Assembly (NCBI GenBank): GCA_900473045.1
Contig: UCKS01000004.1
Coordinates: 62,001-126,000, forward strand
Source: Hyphomicrobiales bacterium
GTDB lineage: Bacteria; Pseudomonadota; Alphaproteobacteria; Rhizobiales; Rhizobiaceae
DNA length: 64,000 nucleotides
Direction: 5' to 3'
The position numbers were made by a program, and so were the translations under genes. Below, piece by piece: positions 1 through 7,611 of the stretch. The notes under the pieces were generated by a model. It searched no databases, was not told the origin of the DNA, and saw only the letters and a program-made list of their open reading frames with translations. How positions within the stretch are numbered: the stretch's first letter is position 1; each line of letters opens with the position of its first letter.

Positions 1-92
1 CTGACCTGGACGACATGATTTTGACGGCTGTGTACCGGCGCGGGCTGGTGGACTTTGTTCTTGGACCGGTGCCCGATGACGCGCGCGAATAA
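1..92 (+). CDS. 3' end of an unidentified upstream gene of element 1
   Basis: Reading from base 3 there is an open frame of 29 codons ending in TAA at 90-92, including the stretch AVYRRGLVDFVLGPVPDD. It has no start in the window, so only a C-terminus is seen. Its stop overlaps the start of the next gene (ATG at 76), which fits the overlapping style of this operon. The family is not recognisable from this fragment. Confidence 0.5.
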   Translation, partial: DLDDMILTAVYRRGLVDFVLGPVPDDARE

Positions 93-645
93 TTTCGGTG
101 TCGCCGTCGCAGGCGGTGGGGATCAATCCAAGCGATCCGAGAACGATTTCTACGGTACGCCGCCCGAGCCGACCGAAGCAGTGTTACAACATTACATCGA
201 CGTTATTCCGCGCGTTGTGGCTGAACTGTCCTGTGGCAAGGGTCACATGTCCCGCGTGATCGCGGCGAACGGTTTCACGGTCCTGTCAGCCGATAAGTTC
301 CACCGTGGCTATGGATGGGGCGGGGTGGACTTCCTGACCCTGCCGGAACTGCCTTGCTGGCGTCGGATGGGGTTGATTATGAACCCGCCGTTCAACCTTG
401 CCGACGAGTTTATCAGCCAGGCGCACCGGCTCGGGTTTCCGTTCATCGCCATGTACCTGAAATCGACCTACTGGAACGCAGCGAAACGTTACGCGCTGTG
501 GGAACGATATCCACCGAAAGCGTGTCATCCGTTGACGTGGCGGGTCGATTTCACCGGGGGAGGAAACGCAACAATGGATTGCCAGTGGGTCATATGGGGC
601 GATATGGTGCCTGTATCAAATGAACCGTTACGGAGGCCGAAATGA
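76..645 (+). CDS. Phage-type DNA N-6-adenine methyltransferase-like protein
   Basis: A 189-residue protein. It has a SAM-binding-like segment ELSCGKGHMS (residues 50-59) and an NPPF motif (103-106), the catalytic (D/N)PP(Y/F) signature of amino-methyltransferases. The N-terminal NDFYGTPPEPTEAVL resembles the start of phage Dam-like enzymes, which recur in prophages without a restriction partner. An in-frame ATG lies at 55, but 76 is preferred because it gives a 17-nt overlap with the upstream gene and removes a non-conserved leader. It is likely to methylate element DNA. An alternative is a methyltransferase fold that acts on another nucleic-acid substrate. Its place in an operon with base-modification genes fits a DNA-protection role. 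Confidence 0.7.
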   Translation: MTRANNFGVAVAGGGDQSKRSENDFYGTPPEPTEAVLQHYIDVIPRVVAELSCGKGHMSRVIAANGFTVLSADKFHRGYGWGGVDFLTLPELPCWRRMGLIMNPPFNLADEFISQAHRLGFPFIAMYLKSTYWNAAKRYALWERYPPKACHPLTWRVDFTGGGNATMDCQWVIWGDMVPVSNEPLRRPK

Positions 646-812
646 AACGTCTCGTTATCATCGACGCGCCGGGAAACCGCACGGCGGCGCTTTTGGCGCT
701 ACTTGCGAAAACCCCTTCAGCACCCGTGGTTGTTGACGTCTTGAACGTCGGGTCACTCGACAACACTCCGAACCACATAGATCCGTCGAAGCGAGGATTT
801 CAACCGCGATGA
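642..812 (+). CDS. Small hypothetical protein (56 aa)
   Basis: ATG at 642 follows a good ribosome-binding site (GGAGG at 631-635) and overlaps the previous gene by 4 nt (ATGA). The stop overlaps the next ATG by 4 nt as well. The product begins MKRLVIIDAPGNRTAALLAL. It has a hydrophobic, beta-strand-like start followed by a helix, and no recognisable motif. The strict overlaps on both sides are the main reason for calling it. Confidence 0.6.
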   Translation: MKRLVIIDAPGNRTAALLALLAKTPSAPVVVDVLNVGSLDNTPNHIDPSKRGFQPR

Positions 813-1033
813 CCACCACACCACGATTCAAGTCATTCACAGGTGAGAAAAACGCTCATGCAGCCGTTGCCAAATCACCGGCCCGTGCGATCCGCTATGT
901 GACGCTACTGGAGGGTGTGACCCTTCGTGACGGTACACGGGCGATTCAGTACGTGCCGACGTTCAAGCCAGCAACGGAAGCTGAACGGGCGATCGTGGTC
1001 GCGGCAAGGTTCAGGTGTGCCGATGCTGAATAA
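809..1033 (+). CDS. Small hypothetical protein (74 aa)
   Basis: Starts with ATG overlapping the upstream stop (ATGA) and ends 11 nt inside the following gene. The protein is basic at its N-terminus and has one predicted beta-rich stretch (IRYVTLLEGVTLRDGTRAIQ). No family is recognised. Its place in the operon between the methyltransferase-like gene and the DUF1937 gene is the only functional hint. Confidence 0.55.
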   Translation: MTTTPRFKSFTGEKNAHAAVAKSPARAIRYVTLLEGVTLRDGTRAIQYVPTFKPATEAERAIVVAARFRCADAE

Positions 1034-1394
1034 GCTGAAAACGGAAAGCTTCTGGTATCTCGCTTCGCCTTACTCGCACGATGACGGCCGGGTGAGGGAC
1101 GCGCGGGCAATGGCTGTCAACGATTTCGCGGGGAACCTGTTGGCGCTCGGTGTGCACGTCTATTCCCCGATATGGGCGACCCACCGCGCGTGCATTAACT
1201 TCGAACTGCCGAAAGATCATCTGTTCTGGTTGGCGTTCAATAAGGATTTCATCGACCCGGCGTCGGGCGTGATCGTCTGCGATATCGACGGTTGGCGCGA
1301 ATCGAAGGGGTGTCAGCAAGAAATCGAGTACGCCCGCGATACCGGCAAACCCCTGTGGTTGTGCGACGATCGCTTGAACCTGAAGGCTCTGTGA
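1023..1394 (+). CDS. DUF1937 family protein, nucleoside 2-deoxyribosyltransferase-like
   Basis: A 123-residue protein with WYLASPYSHDD (residues 11-21) near the N-terminus and a DIDGWRESKGCQQE block (87-100). This pattern is typical of DUF1937 and related to the nucleoside 2-deoxyribosyltransferase fold, where the N-terminal strand and a later acidic residue form the base/sugar pocket. Family members occur often in phages and their substrate is generally unknown. An in-frame start upstream (927) would run through the preceding gene and is rejected. Because the next two genes handle 7-deazaguanine-type bases, a role in nucleotide or base exchange for DNA modification is a reasonable inference, not a demonstrated one. 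Confidence 0.75.
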   Translation: MLNKLKTESFWYLASPYSHDDGRVRDARAMAVNDFAGNLLALGVHVYSPIWATHRACINFELPKDHLFWLAFNKDFIDPASGVIVCDIDGWRESKGCQQEIEYARDTGKPLWLCDDRLNLKAL

Positions 1395-1405
1395 AAGGAA
1401 TGACT

Positions 1406-2026
1406 ATGAAATACTTTATTCTTGCTGCCTTTATGGCAACCATCCCCGCCGCAAACTGGCTGATAGGAAACGTCGGGACCGTCTGCATTCCGAACGGACC
1501 GTGCCTGTTACCGGTCGGGTTCGGTCTCACAGCTCCGAGCGGGGTTTTGATGGTCGGTCTTGCGCTCGTGTTGCGTGATGCTGTGCATGAACGTTTCGGG
1601 GCGTTAGTGGCAATCGTGGCAATTCTCGTCGGTGCCGTTCTGTCGGCTTTCTTTGCTGTGCCTGCGTTGGCCGTCGCATCAGCCGCGGCATTCCTCTTTT
1701 CTGAGCTTGCGGACCTAGTCGTATACGCCCCACTGCGAAAGCGTCGGCTGTACGTGGCGGTATTGTTATCAGGGATCGCCGGGGCAGTTGTCGATAGTGC
1801 CGCTTTCCTTCTCCTAGCGTTCGGTTCCTTGGATTTCATGAGCGGTCAAGTGGTCGGCAAATTGTGGATGACGATCGCCGCGCTCCCTGTAATTTGGATC
1901 ATCCGTAACCGCTGCCGTATCGGTTCACATGATTGGCGGACGTTCAAAGACTACGGCTATGGCTTTACCGAAAAGTGCAAGCGGTGCGGGGCGGTGGTCG
2001 ATCGCGGAACAACCATTGGGAATTAA
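1406..2026 (+). CDS. VUT/YhhQ family transporter (queuosine-precursor importer type) with C-terminal zinc-knuckle-like tail
   Basis: A 206-residue integral membrane protein with about five to six hydrophobic helices between residues 1 and 165. It carries VUT-family landmarks: LRDAVHERFG (56-65), FLFSELADLVVYAPLRKRR (97-115) and VDSAAFLLLAFGSLDF (129-144). YhhQ/QueT-type members import preQ0 or preQ1, precursors of queuosine and of phage 7-deazaguanine DNA bases. The ATG at 1406 is chosen because AAAGGA sits 7 nt ahead; ATG 1400 is possible. Residues 171-206 leave the membrane and contain CKRCG (191-195) plus H175, an unusual add-on for this family. The next gene is a DpdA-like transglycosylase, so import and use of the base appear coupled. 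Confidence 0.8.
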   Translation: MKYFILAAFMATIPAANWLIGNVGTVCIPNGPCLLPVGFGLTAPSGVLMVGLALVLRDAVHERFGALVAIVAILVGAVLSAFFAVPALAVASAAAFLFSELADLVVYAPLRKRRLYVAVLLSGIAGAVVDSAAFLLLAFGSLDFMSGQVVGKLWMTIAALPVIWIIRNRCRIGSHDWRTFKDYGYGFTEKCKRCGAVVDRGTTIGN

Positions 2027-2029
2027 CGC

Positions 2030-2758
2030 GTGACGATTCATTACCACGGTTTGCCGCTCACCCCTGAAGTGATGTTATTCGACCTTGCGGGACGAAACGT
2101 CTGCATTTCATATGCGACCAAGCGTACCGCTCAGGTCGAAATTGCGCTGCGTATCATGCAGTCGATCATGTTCGATAACGGGGCATTCACAGTGCACCAG
2201 CAAGGCGGGGAACTCGACATCCAAGCGTTCTATGCTTGGATTGCGCCGATGCTCGGTCATCCACATTGGGCGGTAGTGCCGGACAGGATCAACGGGACCG
2301 TTGCCGACCAGCGCGAATTGACAAAAACCTGGCCTTTCCCTCGTGATTTCGGTGCGCCGGTCTGGCATTTGCATTTGCCGATCGATTATTTATTAGAGTT
2401 GACTGATGAATGGCCGCGCGTTTGTCTCGGTTCAAGTCAAGAGTTTTGGAACGTTGGTTCTCCGGTTTGGCGTAAACGCATGGACGAGGTCGAAGAAGCC
2501 TTATTGAAGCACCGCAGGCATATGCCGTGGCTTCACGGTTTGCGGATGATGGCACAGATCGGGAAACGGCGTCTGCTTGCATCGGGCGACAGTGTGAACG
2601 TGGCGCGGAACTACAAAGACTATGAGGAAATGCCAAGCATGGTTGCGCACCGTATCGACCGGGTGAACAATCTAACCGCGCGACCGATCGAAACACCGGA
2701 AGACATGTTCAATCGTATGAGCAACGCCGCGCTCACGCATCGGAGCGCAGCCGCATGA
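2030..2758 (+). CDS. DpdA-like tRNA-guanine-transglycosylase-fold protein (probable 7-deazaguanine DNA transglycosylase)
   Basis: A 242-residue protein starting with GTG three bases after the transporter stop. Its motif order fits a TGT-type TIM barrel: FDNGAF (48-53, matching the substrate-binding DSGGF of TGT), VVPDRI (83-88), VCLGSS (131-136), LHGLRMM (168-174) and SGDSVNVARN (185-194). In the last motif D187 would be the nucleophilic aspartate. The C-terminal zinc-binding Cys3His site of bacterial tRNA TGT is absent, as in phage and island DpdA proteins that act on DNA. The likely reaction is exchange of guanine in DNA for preQ0 or a derivative. The assignment rests on motif order read by eye. 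Other TGT paralogs or an archaeosine-type activity are alternatives. Confidence 0.75.
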   Translation: MTIHYHGLPLTPEVMLFDLAGRNVCISYATKRTAQVEIALRIMQSIMFDNGAFTVHQQGGELDIQAFYAWIAPMLGHPHWAVVPDRINGTVADQRELTKTWPFPRDFGAPVWHLHLPIDYLLELTDEWPRVCLGSSQEFWNVGSPVWRKRMDEVEEALLKHRRHMPWLHGLRMMAQIGKRRLLASGDSVNVARNYKDYEEMPSMVAHRIDRVNNLTARPIETPEDMFNRMSNAALTHRSAAA

Positions 2759-5031
2759 GCATCTTCAGCCTGAAACAATTCGTCTGCTGGCAAGAGCTGC
2801 CGCCGATTCCGCCATCGACCAAGCCGCGTAAGGTTCCGCACGACCCGCGGACCGGCCGTCCGTGCGATCACCTCGATCCGGCCATGTGGATGACCCACGC
2901 CGAAGCCGTCGCGACCGGCTGGCCGATCGGGTTCGTTTTCACCGCTGCAGATCCGTATACGTTCTTCGACCTAGACGGTTGCCGCGATCCGGTGACGGGT
3001 ACATGGCACCCTGAAGCGCTCCGCATCGCTGGACTATTCCCCGGCGCGGCTATGGAGGTTTCTATCAGCGGCACCGGCCTGCATATCGTCGGGTATGGTG
3101 ACGCGCTTGCACTCGGTCCACGCAAACATAAATTTGGTACTGCGATTGTACCCGGCAATTGGTTGGAATTTTACACGGACCGGCGTTTTATGGCGCTCGG
3201 GCACGGGTTCAATGGTGATTTCAATCTCGATTGGACCTCTACACTTGCCGCGATTGTACCCGTATCGAGCGACCCCGCCGACGCGGTACCGTTCGTTGAT
3301 GTCACGGATCCGGCATGGAATGGACCGACCGACGATGACGAACTGATAAAAACCATGTGCGCGTCAAAGGGTGGTATCGGTGCTGCGTTCGGTGAAAGCG
3401 CAACTGTGGCGGACCTGTGGGAAGCACGGCCGGATATTCTCGGCAAGGTGTACCCATCAACCACAGGTGACGCGTTCGACCATTCCAGCGCCGACCAGGC
3501 ATTGTTTAACCATCTGGCGTTCTACACCGGCAAGAACACGGCCCGTATGGACCGGCTGTTCCGTCGCTCGGGGTTGATGCGTGAGAAGTACGACAAGCGC
3601 CCCGACTATCGCGCCGAAACCATGTCGAAGGCCGTCAGGTCCACCCGGAACGTCTACGCACGCCCTCGTCAGCTGACCGTACCGCTTGCCGTGCCAGGAA
3701 CCGCACCTGTGGCTGTGGCGGGCGACGGTCGGGAATTTGTCGGTATCGGTGATCTGCCGGACTATTTTAAAGGCTGCGTTTATGTCGAGCTTGACGAACG
3801 GGTGATGATTCCCGGTGGTCGGCTGCTGAAGAAAACGCAATTCGATGTGGTCTATGGTGGTCATCAGTTTGCCATGTCATTCGACGGCAGCAAACCGACG
3901 ATGTCCGCTTGGGAGGCTTTCACGGTCAACCGAGCCGTTCGGTTCCCCAAGGTGCAACGGACCTGTTTCAAGCCTATGTCGCCGTCAGGTGTGATCATTG
4001 GCGAAGCGGTCAACATATACCATTGCGAGGAAATCCGAACGCTGCAGGGCGACCCGGCACCGTTCCTCGACCTCTTGCGCCGATTGCTGCCGAACGCTCG
4101 AGACCGTGACATATTGCTGTCATGGATGGCGGCGCTCGTTCAGTATCAGGGAAAGAAATTCTTCTGGTCGCCGGTTCTCCAGGGAACCAAGGGCAACGGT
4201 AAATCGACCATAGGGGAGGTGCTGTCATACGCAATCGGGGACCGGTACTCATGGACCCCGGAAGCCGAATCGATCACCAAGCAATTCAACCCGTTTCTCG
4301 GGAACCGCATCTTTATCAACGTCGAAGAAATTCACATGTTCGAAAAGATGGAAATGCTGGAGAAGCTGAAAAACTACATCACCGGCAAGAAAGTCGAAAT
4401 CGAGAAAAAGGGTATCGACGCCGGAATGAACCGCGACTATTGCGCGAACTGGTTTTTCTGTACCAACCACAAGGACGCAATTATCAAGGAACGCGACGAC
4501 CGTCGTTTTTCCATCTTCTACACGGCGCAACAATCGCGGGAAGACATGGAACGCGACGGGATGCTGACGGACAACTACTTCCCGCACCTGTGGAATTGGC
4601 TGGAGACGGACGGTTTCGCGATCATGCGTCATTATCTGCTGAACTACTCGATACCGCCCGAATTCAACCCGGCAACGCAATGCATGATCGCCCCGCGCAC
4701 CTCCAGCACTGACGAGGCTGTGGCTTCATCGTACGGCGTGGCGGAACAATACATCCTGGAGGCGGTCGGCAGCGACGTTCAAGGATTCCGGGGCGGCTGG
4801 CTGTCATCGTGGGCCGTGACGAAACTGTTGCGCGACAACGGTCTGAAGCGCGCCCCACGGAAAATCGCTTCGATCTGTGAATCGCTCGGGTATATCGCGA
4901 CAGGGAAGGCGACGACCACGATCATGCAGGAAGAGAATTCACGACCCACATTGTACGCGCGGCCGGGTACGGTCATGGCGTATGATGTGGCACAGGGGTA
5001 TGTTTCCCCGGCTATGCGGGCGGTCAACTGA
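2755..5031 (+). CDS. Phage-type primase-helicase (N-terminal prim-pol-like, C-terminal SF3/D5-like helicase)
   Basis: A 758-residue protein overlapping the previous gene by 4 nt. The N-terminal ~300 residues show the archaeo-eukaryotic primase style: FFDLDGC (metal-binding acidic pair) and ISGTGLHIVGYG. This N-terminal layout recalls NrS-1-like phage primase-polymerases. The C-terminal half has a Walker A loop GTKGNGKST (477-485), a following NVEEIHMFEKMEMLEKL block resembling Walker B, and FFCTNHKDA (sensor-like). This matches phage DUF5906/D5-like helicases. A single protein could therefore prime and unwind element DNA. Downstream of it only one small plus-strand gene remains before the integrase. 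Confidence 0.85.
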   Translation: MSIFSLKQFVCWQELPPIPPSTKPRKVPHDPRTGRPCDHLDPAMWMTHAEAVATGWPIGFVFTAADPYTFFDLDGCRDPVTGTWHPEALRIAGLFPGAAMEVSISGTGLHIVGYGDALALGPRKHKFGTAIVPGNWLEFYTDRRFMALGHGFNGDFNLDWTSTLAAIVPVSSDPADAVPFVDVTDPAWNGPTDDDELIKTMCASKGGIGAAFGESATVADLWEARPDILGKVYPSTTGDAFDHSSADQALFNHLAFYTGKNTARMDRLFRRSGLMREKYDKRPDYRAETMSKAVRSTRNVYARPRQLTVPLAVPGTAPVAVAGDGREFVGIGDLPDYFKGCVYVELDERVMIPGGRLLKKTQFDVVYGGHQFAMSFDGSKPTMSAWEAFTVNRAVRFPKVQRTCFKPMSPSGVIIGEAVNIYHCEEIRTLQGDPAPFLDLLRRLLPNARDRDILLSWMAALVQYQGKKFFWSPVLQGTKGNGKSTIGEVLSYAIGDRYSWTPEAESITKQFNPFLGNRIFINVEEIHMFEKMEMLEKLKNYITGKKVEIEKKGIDAGMNRDYCANWFFCTNHKDAIIKERDDRRFSIFYTAQQSREDMERDGMLTDNYFPHLWNWLETDGFAIMRHYLLNYSIPPEFNPATQCMIAPRTSSTDEAVASSYGVAEQYILEAVGSDVQGFRGGWLSSWAVTKLLRDNGLKRAPRKIASICESLGYIATGKATTTIMQEENSRPTLYARPGTVMAYDVAQGYVSPAMRAVN

Positions 5032-5219
5032 TGTGGCGACTGTGGAAGATGCTCGGTTTTGAAATGTATCGAGTTTGCTACCGATTCCCGTCGCGTTCGG
5101 TGCCGGGACGGTTTGTTGAGGGTCGAAGCGAACCAATGTTCCGTTCAACTGCCGAATTCACAGTTGCATACGGCAATGTTCACTGGAGCGGGACGCACTG
5201 GATCGAGCCTGTTGGTTAG
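5031..5219 (+). CDS. Small hypothetical protein (62 aa)
   Basis: The ATG overlaps the primase-helicase stop by one base (TGATG), suggesting coupled translation. Basic product with a C-terminal AYGNVHWSGTHWIEPVG, no recognised family. It ends 4 nt inside the convergent integrase gene. Called on its position at the end of the operon; a chance frame cannot be excluded. Confidence 0.45.
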   Translation: MWRLWKMLGFEMYRVCYRFPSRSVPGRFVEGRSEPMFRSTAEFTVAYGNVHWSGTHWIEPVG

Positions 5220-6517
5220 TCGAATATCGACTTATCAAACGGCAACGCTATTCCCGCCATCTGTTCCGCGCGCCACGTCAGCGACCCGCCGTCGCCGTAT
5301 TCCGGCCGGTTCGTGTCGTGCCCGAGCGTGCGACGGCGGAACTCGTCGTCCATCCCGCCTTCAAGCATTCTTTTCTCGAAGCTGTGCCGCAACGAATAAA
5401 CCCGGTGGTTGACGGTCGGCAGTAATTCATTTTCCCGTAAGAACTTCATCGTTGCCGCTGAAAAGTTCCCCTCTTTGTCCAGGTACCGCGGAAAACCGTT
5501 CTTTGCCAGCTTCATCGCCTCCAGCGACACGCCGACCAACGGCACCTTGCGGATACTGTTTTCCGTCTTCAGTCGGCGGTCATCCACGAACGTGACCGAC
5601 AGGTACGGCACCGCGGCGTCAAGGTGGATATTCTCGGGGCGTATGTTGCACAGCTCGGATGGTCTGCAGCCAGTTTCCACCATAGCCAGGAAGATCAAGC
5701 GCGCCTCACGATTCAGGCCGCGCAACGCTTCACCCTTCAGGAACTTGTCGCGGATATAGGCTGTTTCGAACGGGGGAACGATTTTCCGGTGCCGCTTCGG
5801 ATCCGCATAGGACAGCTTTTCGAACGGGTTCTGCGTGTCGATCTGCATATATTTCGTATACTCGCGGAACAGCTTGCGCATGTTCCCGAACTGCCGGTTA
5901 GCTGTGTTCCCCGACAGATCACGAGACTTCACCCGGTCCAGATAATGCCGGTGGAACTTATGGGCGTCGTCGCGGGTGATATCGAGCAACGCCTTATCCC
6001 CGACGATCGTGCAAAACTGTTCGACGGCGTTCGATTTGATTTCGCCCCATTTACGGATTTGCGTTTCGCTCATCCCCTGCAGTTCGTCGGCCGCTATCTC
6101 TTCACTGTAGAGGGTCAGGACTTGCCGCACGGTCAGCCGTGGTTCATCCGCCCCACCAAGAGCGGCTATCTCGTCACGCGGTGCCGCTGCAGCTGCTGTG
6201 ATCCGTCGTATGATTTCCTCAACTGTGGATGATGCGGCGATATCGGCAGCGGCCTTGTATTCGAACCCGAGAGCGATGGCCCGAGCCTTTGCCGCGGCGT
6301 ATTGAGCATGGGACGCTTGCGCCTGGTCATTGATCGCCAGACCTTGCCAGAACAGATCATCCGCCCGTTCCAGCGCGTCCCGTCGAAGCTTCGCCACGTC
6401 CACAGATGACGTCTTGAGCGATACGCGGATAGTTCCCCGACCGTCCAGCAAGGCGAAGTGACCGGGCACGCGCCGGACATAGCTCCATTTCGACCCGCGC
6501 GCCATCAGGTACCGCAT
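5216..6517 (-). CDS. int: Tyrosine recombinase / phage integrase of element 1
   Basis: About 433 residues from the ATG at 6517. A GTG at 6589 would add 24 residues but neither start has a clear Shine-Dalgarno. The N-terminal MRYLMARGSKWSYVRRVPG is the SAM-like arm-binding start common in alphaproteobacterial integrases. Catalytic landmarks are VETGCRPSELCNI (first Arg), KTENSIRKVPL (Lys), YSLRHSFEKRM (box II, with Tyr in place of the usual first His), LGHDTNRPEYGDG (His and the nucleophilic Tyr). It should integrate and excise the element at the neighbouring tRNA-Leu. Only ~155 nt separate it from the tRNA, the expected arrangement. Confidence 0.95.
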   Translation of the reverse strand: MRYLMARGSKWSYVRRVPGHFALLDGRGTIRVSLKTSSVDVAKLRRDALERADDLFWQGLAINDQAQASHAQYAAAKARAIALGFEYKAAADIAASSTVEEIIRRITAAAAAPRDEIAALGGADEPRLTVRQVLTLYSEEIAADELQGMSETQIRKWGEIKSNAVEQFCTIVGDKALLDITRDDAHKFHRHYLDRVKSRDLSGNTANRQFGNMRKLFREYTKYMQIDTQNPFEKLSYADPKRHRKIVPPFETAYIRDKFLKGEALRGLNREARLIFLAMVETGCRPSELCNIRPENIHLDAAVPYLSVTFVDDRRLKTENSIRKVPLVGVSLEAMKLAKNGFPRYLDKEGNFSAATMKFLRENELLPTVNHRVYSLRHSFEKRMLEGGMDDEFRRRTLGHDTNRPEYGDGGSLTWRAEQMAGIALPFDKSIFD

Positions 6518-6671
6518 GGGGTCAAGCTTCGGTTGGGTGATTCGCAATTCGCACCTTATTTCGTTGGTTTGTATCGCGATTTGTTGCACAAAACGAAGGA
6601 AGATGTCAATAATGCGAAATTTTGCGTTGTAATTTATGTAATTAAATCAAATACTTATGGTGTAAATCTGT

Positions 6672-6700
6672 TGGTGCGGACGACGGGGGTCGAACCCGTA
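6672..6700. other. Probable attachment site of element 1 (3' end of tRNA-Leu)
   Basis: Inferred. The integrase gene lies directly beyond the tRNA 3' end, and elements of this type recombine inside the T arm/acceptor region so that the tRNA stays intact. The exact core cannot be set because the second copy is left of the window. The 80 bp between integrase and tRNA are AT-rich and contain a near-palindrome (GCGAAATTTTGCG, about 6615-6630), possibly an arm-type or excisionase site. Confidence 0.6.
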
Positions 6701-6756
6701 CAGATCTCTCCGAGGGATTTTAAGTCCCTTGCGTCTACCAGTTTCGCCACGTCCGC
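6672..6756 (-). tRNA. tRNA-Leu (anticodon UAA)
   Basis: On the minus strand the sequence folds as a class II tRNA: acceptor GCGGACG pairs with CGTCCGC, CCA is encoded (6672-6674), the T arm contains GGGTTCGACCCCC, and the anticodon loop CTTAAAA gives UAA. A TTGACC box about 30 nt upstream could be the -35 of its promoter. Its 3' end faces the integrase of element 1. Confidence 0.95.
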
Positions 6757-6914
6757 CTGCTTTCCCTTTCAAACACTCGGGCTTGAAGGTCAATAGGCTG
6801 TTTTTTAAAACATGATCCGGATGACGAGTTTAGGTTCAGCAATAATCGTCGATTTCCAAAAACCCCTCAAACGGCAGGGTTATGCCAAGCGGGCGGCGGC
6901 CTTATATTTATCAC

Positions 6915-7202
6915 ATGAATCAATGCTGGAGCGTGATCGACGTGTTGCAGGAAATCCCATTGACGTGGAAGCCGATCCGGAACCGCTCGTTTGCCGGCAT
7001 GCTTGGCCAGCAGGAACTGGCCTATGTGTTGCAGCATGACGGTCAGACCAGTTGGAGATGGATGGTGTCCGGTTGCAACGGCACGATACGATACGATTTC
7101 CAACTGGCCGAAACGCTGGATGAGGCCAAGGCCGCCGTACAGGCTAGCGTCGAGGAATGGTTCCGGCTGGCGGGCCTGCTAAACAAGGCCGCATCGACGT
7201 AA
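6915..7202 (+). CDS. Hypothetical protein (95 aa)
   Basis: Begins MNQCWSVIDVLQEIPLTWKP and ends in a helical EAKAAVQASVEEWFRLAGLL segment. The internal TSWRWMVSGCNGTIRYDFQLAE looks like a small beta sheet, so the protein is probably a soluble alpha/beta fold. No family recognised. The ATG at 6915 was chosen over an in-frame ATG at 6882 because the protein-like composition begins there; neither has a strong ribosome-binding site. Confidence 0.6.
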   Translation: MNQCWSVIDVLQEIPLTWKPIRNRSFAGMLGQQELAYVLQHDGQTSWRWMVSGCNGTIRYDFQLAETLDEAKAAVQASVEEWFRLAGLLNKAAST

Positions 7203-7309
7203 ATTGTTTCTCTGAAGTTGGCGCTACATAGCGTGTATTAGCAAAAAAATCAACTGACGAGAATAATCGGCAAGAACTTGCAGTTGAATGATTAAAACGG
7301 AATATTACT

Positions 7310-7495
7310 ATGGGTACTGCAATCGTTGAAAAAGTGAGGCTTCCGATGTCGGACAAAACGCATGTCACGGATCTCCTACAGGCTGCAAAACTGCTGGCCG
7401 ACGCTGAGCAGAATGTGATGCTCAGCTATCTGATCTGCATGGCCATTCTCGAGGCCCGGCAAATCCCCAGGGAAAGAACCGCGAAGGCGGCGTAA
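7310..7495 (+). CDS. Small conserved-looking hypothetical protein (61 aa)
   Basis: Helical acidic protein with AKLLADAEQNVMLSYLICMA in its centre, resembling small proteins widespread in Rhizobiaceae (from memory). ATG 7310 gives 61 residues; an internal ATG at 7346 (MSDKTHVTD) is a possible alternative. Codon use is normal for the region. No motif reveals a function. Confidence 0.55.
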   Translation: MGTAIVEKVRLPMSDKTHVTDLLQAAKLLADAEQNVMLSYLICMAILEARQIPRERTAKAA

Positions 7496-7611
7496 GAACC
7501 ATTCTCAAGCCATTGGCTGCCGAAGACAAAAATAGCGGCAGCCTTGCCTCGAAAACAAAAATCGCAGCCTGAATCTGCACCTGCTGCCTTCCGGCGGCAT
7601 CTGTGGCCATT

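Larger units (their letters stand above)
1..6671. mobile_element. Integrated element 1 (prophage-like), right end; left end outside the window
   Basis: A tightly overlapping plus-strand operon (most junctions are 4-17 nt overlaps) ends at a convergent tyrosine integrase lying next to the 3' end of a tRNA-Leu gene. That is the usual layout of an element integrated into a tRNA. Contents are nucleic-acid modification and replication genes: methyltransferase-like, DUF1937, VUT transporter, DpdA-like and primase-helicase. No capsid or terminase gene is visible, so from this window alone it could be a temperate phage or a satellite/integrative element. The left boundary and the second att copy are not in view. 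Confidence 0.8.

Noticed and set aside
6812-7039. Plus-strand frame starting just after tRNA-Leu
   Set aside because: No protein-like composition and it overlaps the better gene at 6915-7202 in another frame.
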